Shown here: positions 61,234 to 64,000 of the stretch, piece after piece
Numbering within the stretch: position 1 is the first letter of the stretch
Layout of the letters: the number at the start of each line of letters is the position of its first letter
From: Bdellovibrionales bacterium RIFOXYC1_FULL_37_79
GTDB taxonomy: Bacteria; Bdellovibrionota; Bacteriovoracia; Bacteriovoracales; Bacteriovoracaceae
Length of the DNA stretch: 64,000 bases
Direction of reading: 5' to 3'
Assembly (NCBI GenBank): GCA_001770015.1
Contig: MEQB01000002.1
Span: 1 to 64,000, forward strand
The notes under the pieces: generated by a model
The model's database searches: none
The model's input: the letters and a program-made list of their open reading frames with translations, nothing else
Told to the model about the DNA's origin: nothing
Position numbers and translations under genes: made by a program

Positions 61234-64000
61234 TTATGTTTTCCTTTTTTTTGGTAGGAAAAATCTTGTTGAGTGTCTTGGTGAAAAATGGTCATGATGT
61301 TTTCATAGTCATTGATCTTGCCGCGGTTGAGATAAATCAGTTCTCCCGAGGGATCAATGGTTGATATGAAATCATGGTCGTCACCTTCGAGATCAATTTT
61401 ATAAAAATATTTAGTCAATGCTAGTTGCCCGTTTTGGGTATGCTTTTTTTCGATTAGCTTGACTCTATGGTGGAAATCTTCAACTATTTTAAAAGAATCC
61501 TGGATAAGTGGTGCATAATTATTTTTCATTATTTCAATGATTTTACCTGTTGGCATAAATAATAAATTCTGTCTGCTTTGGATGACTTGTTTGTGGAAGG
61601 TCAATGCTTCATTGGTAAGGTCGGTATTGTCAATGATTTCTTCGTAAACTTTTTCAAGCAGCGTAACAGGCTCGGATGGTGATTTGAAAAATAATTTTTC
61701 TTGTAAGTCGGCAGGATGTTTGCGATCCATATTTATAAGTTTCAAAGTGCTGATATCCTCTTCTGACAGGGATAATAATCGGGCAACCTTGAGGGTTTCT
61801 TCGATGACACGGGAAGGAGTTATATTAATTAATCTGTAGCAATCCACTTGAGTGAGCTTGCTTAGGTAACCAGAACAAAAAGATTCGTTGATTTTGTATA
61901 AATTGTGTCTTTTGCCTTTAAGAAGTTCAACTAGAAGACTTAACTTGTTGGGAAGGTAATCAAGGGTGTTGGGGCCTTTAAGATCTGCCCATCGGATTTG
62001 GGCGGTCGGACCATTAAAAGTTTTGTTTAAAACATTCTGGGTGAAAATTTGCAGACGTTGTTCATAGCTTCCCTCATCTTTGGGGAGGTAGGCTCCGTGA
62101 ATGGTATTGTCTTTATCTTTCTGGAAAAGATCGTTGGTTTGGATCGAGCCTGGAATATCAATCACGATATTGGGGTTTATTTCCTTAAGGAAGTTAATCA
62201 GTCTGCCGAGCATTCCCAGCTTGGAAAAATAATAGTAATTGTTGGTGATTTTATCAAAAAGTTCCTCTTCCTGATCAGGTGGTCTCTTTAGAATCGGCAA
62301 TAAGTTGGTTGAGTTGATCTGATGATTAAAGTCTGCTTGCAGTTGGGGGCGACTGGATGGGTCTGCCTTTTCAATTTCAATCATTTTATCAAAGATTGAT
62401 CTAATGTATTCAACTTCTTTTTTTATCAGCAAGTTTCTCTGGGCATATTCGCGTTCAATGAGTTTGTAGGTACAGTCGCTCGTACTTGCTTCAAAAATAA
62501 TGATGTTTTTGTAGATGTTTGCCAGCTTTTCTCTGATTGATGTCGTTTCATTATCTATGTCGTCTTGGACGGAGGGATTGTGTAGTTTGTAAAGATCCAG
62601 GAGGTTTTGCACAAATGATAGCTCCACTAAAATGTTTTTACGTAATGCCTTAAGGGGGTAAGACATATCCCCATTATGAAACTTGGCGACGTCTTCAACA
62701 TTTCCAAGCAAAGTTTTGAAGGTCATGTCCTTTAGGGGTATGGATAGGGTATAGTGGTCATCCTGGCAGACTTTGAAAAATTGGGTCAAGTTCTTTTTAT
62801 TTAATGCTTCAGATTTTTCTAACAGGGATTCAACTGATTCGCGGGTTTTTCTTAAATATCTGCCGATAACCACTTTGAAAAAATCTGCCGGGCTGATCTT
62901 TGCCTTGTTGGGGTTTTGGGTCGTGGTAAAATTATCAAAAACTTTGGTCTTAAGTGCAAAGTCAAATGCGTAAATGAGTTCCATCTTGTTTAATGGAGTG
63001 GTGTTTTCCACAAATTTAAACCAAAGGGGGAAGTCACCCTGGAAAAATTTATTAATTATTTCATTGGTGTCAACCTCTACTTTTCCCACAAAACCCATGA
63101 CGGAAATTTTGAATTCTTTTTGGGCCATTTTATAGGTTAAAAGCATCATTTGGGGAACGCTGGCGATATATTTGATGTTTTTATCGAGTTCCTGGAAAAG
63201 TGTTTCATATTTGGCAACTTGGACCTCTTTTCTGTTTTTGTTTAAATTATAAAGGGCAAAGCGTTTTAGTCTTTCTCTTTTGTCATTAAAATCCTGCCAG
63301 ACATTGATCAGGGCAAGGTTTTCATCAATTGCCTTTGAATAAATATTTTTGCTGGTTACGGTTTTGTCATTGTAATAAATTTCATGCATGATGACATTGG
63401 TTTGAATGACCGTATTAATCAGTTCGTATTTTATGTAAGCTTCCACCATTTCCAAAATGGTGCTGTTATTGAGATTTAGTTTGTCGGTAAGGCTTTGAGC
63501 ATCGTTTTCAGACCAGTTGTCCCTATAAAGGTTGTCGATAATATAAAGGTAGCTTGGGAATTGAACAAAAATATTGGCGGTGGTTTTCATTCCCATGGAG
63601 CTTAAGATGTCGGGATGCTGGCTTTTGATGGCGTCAATGGTTTTTAGAAAACTGTCACCCGACCGGTCTTTTACATTTTTGTTGTCATTCATCGATTTTG
63701 AAAAACATTTGATTAAACTATCTCCCATAAATTCTGAACTCAGGCCCAAAAGCTCGGGTTGACCATATTTAAAAAATTGGGATTGGTGGTTTTTTGAATA
63801 ATGACAAGGGTTGAATTGATTAATCGTGTTTAACACATGATTTTTGGTTTTCGATTTGTCAGCTATCTCGACGTATTGCTTTAGTTTGTTTTCAAAGAAA
63901 CTGCCATGTTCTTGGAGTTTTTCCATTTTATGGTTGCTATGTAAATGTTTGGCGTACTCAAAGGAGTATTTGATGTAATGGGCGTCGAGCAGCTCATTAC
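61230..64000 (-). CDS. Large helical protein, 5' end beyond the window (paralogue of 57142-60387)
   Basis: At least 923 residues; the reading frame is open to the window edge (ELLDAHYIKYSFEYAKHLHS lies upstream of the first visible ATG at 63926), so the start and any signal peptide are outside. Helical throughout, no enzymatic motif. Homologous along its length with the 1081-residue lipoprotein (see that entry). Its stop overlaps the ATG of the barrel gene as ATGA, so the three genes form an operon. Likely exported, by analogy with its paralogue. Confidence 0.75.
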   Translation of the reverse strand, partial: NELLDAHYIKYSFEYAKHLHSNHKMEKLQEHGSFFENKLKQYVEIADKSKTKNHVLNTINQFNPCHYSKNHQSQFFKYGQPELLGLSSEFMGDSLIKCFSKSMNDNKNVKDRSGDSFLKTIDAIKSQHPDILSSMGMKTTANIFVQFPSYLYIIDNLYRDNWSENDAQSLTDKLNLNNSTILEMVEAYIKYELINTVIQTNVIMHEIYYNDKTVTSKNIYSKAIDENLALINVWQDFNDKRERLKRFALYNLNKNRKEVQVAKYETLFQELDKNIKYIASVPQMMLLTYKMAQKEFKISVMGFVGKVEVDTNEIINKFFQGDFPLWFKFVENTTPLNKMELIYAFDFALKTKVFDNFTTTQNPNKAKISPADFFKVVIGRYLRKTRESVESLLEKSEALNKKNLTQFFKVCQDDHYTLSIPLKDMTFKTLLGNVEDVAKFHNGDMSYPLKALRKNILVELSFVQNLLDLYKLHNPSVQDDIDNETTSIREKLANIYKNIIIFEASTSDCTYKLIEREYAQRNLLIKKEVEYIRSIFDKMIEIEKADPSSRPQLQADFNHQINSTNLLPILKRPPDQEEELFDKITNNYYYFSKLGMLGRLINFLKEINPNIVIDIPGSIQTNDLFQKDKDNTIHGAYLPKDEGSYEQRLQIFTQNVLNKTFNGPTAQIRWADLKGPNTLDYLPNKLSLLVELLKGKRHNLYKINESFCSGYLSKLTQVDCYRLINITPSRVIEETLKVARLLSLSEEDISTLKLINMDRKHPADLQEKLFFKSPSEPVTLLEKVYEEIIDNTDLTNEALTFHKQVIQSRQNLLFMPTGKIIEIMKNNYAPLIQDSFKIVEDFHHRVKLIEKKHTQNGQLALTKYFYKIDLEGDDHDFISTIDPSGELIYLNRGKINDYENIMTIFHQDTQQDFSYQKKGKHK

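Overview
The window looks like chromosome of an AT-rich Gram-negative bacterium, most probably a member of the Bdellovibrionota or a close relative. This placement is an inference. It rests on a TIGR02147-type regulator, many secreted proteins and proteases with signal peptides, large lineage-specific lipoproteins, a porin ending in Phe, and an ADP-heptose-type glycosyltransferase that implies lipopolysaccharide. No rRNA, tRNA or CRISPR array was seen.

Layout. 0-4.4 kb: a Bro-N/DinD-like gene, then an IS91-like element whose tyrosine recombinase is split by a -1 frameshift at an A9 run and overlaps the transposase by ATGA. 4.9-8.6 kb: three secreted proteases of different catalytic class in a row (S41 serine-type, two-motif aspartic, HExxH metalloprotease with PDZ). 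8.8-12.4 kb: a decay zone with a broken TPR/zinc-ribbon gene, an orphan ribbon-helix-helix antitoxin, an AbiEii-like tail and another gene tail. 12.4-18.7 kb: a papain-like protease, a porin, a GT9 glycosyltransferase and an adenosine deaminase-like enzyme. A small secreted-protein gene sits between the last two, bounded by a 51/52-bp direct repeat.

18.8-30.9 kb is mostly ordinary housekeeping on the + strand: dipeptide epimerase and MltD-like transglycosylase (murein turnover), GT4 glycosyltransferase, ferritin next to cydAB (iron and oxygen handling), an OPT transporter, an HD hydrolase, an RMD1/YagE-family membrane protein and a PHP phosphoesterase. 30.9-35.8 kb: two gingipain-like C25 peptidases in tandem, each with its own copy of the same promoter and upstream box. 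35.9-38.0 kb: an ATP-cone/uridine-kinase-like protein overlapping a stand-alone T4-polynucleotide-kinase-type 3'-phosphatase.

38-54 kb: IS remnants, secreted proteins, the TIGR02147 regulator, Hsp33, a large HExxH protein, an HDAC-like amidohydrolase and a 2194-residue lipoprotein with about 15 Calx-beta domains and 7 RCC1 repeats. 54.3-57.1 kb is a defence/accessory patch: an HTH remnant, an operator-like inverted repeat, a three-gene Xre-RES toxin-antitoxin operon with an unknown first gene, and an RHS fragment. 57.1-64 kb: an operon with two large paralogous proteins on either side of a predicted outer-membrane barrel; its first gene runs off the window.

The best candidates for undescribed biology are the three-gene Xre-RES operon, the kinase/3'-phosphatase pair, the three-class protease cluster, the C25 pair with its shared regulatory geometry, and the paralogue/barrel operon. 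Gene starts were moved from the longest frame wherever a ribosome-binding site clearly favoured another codon.
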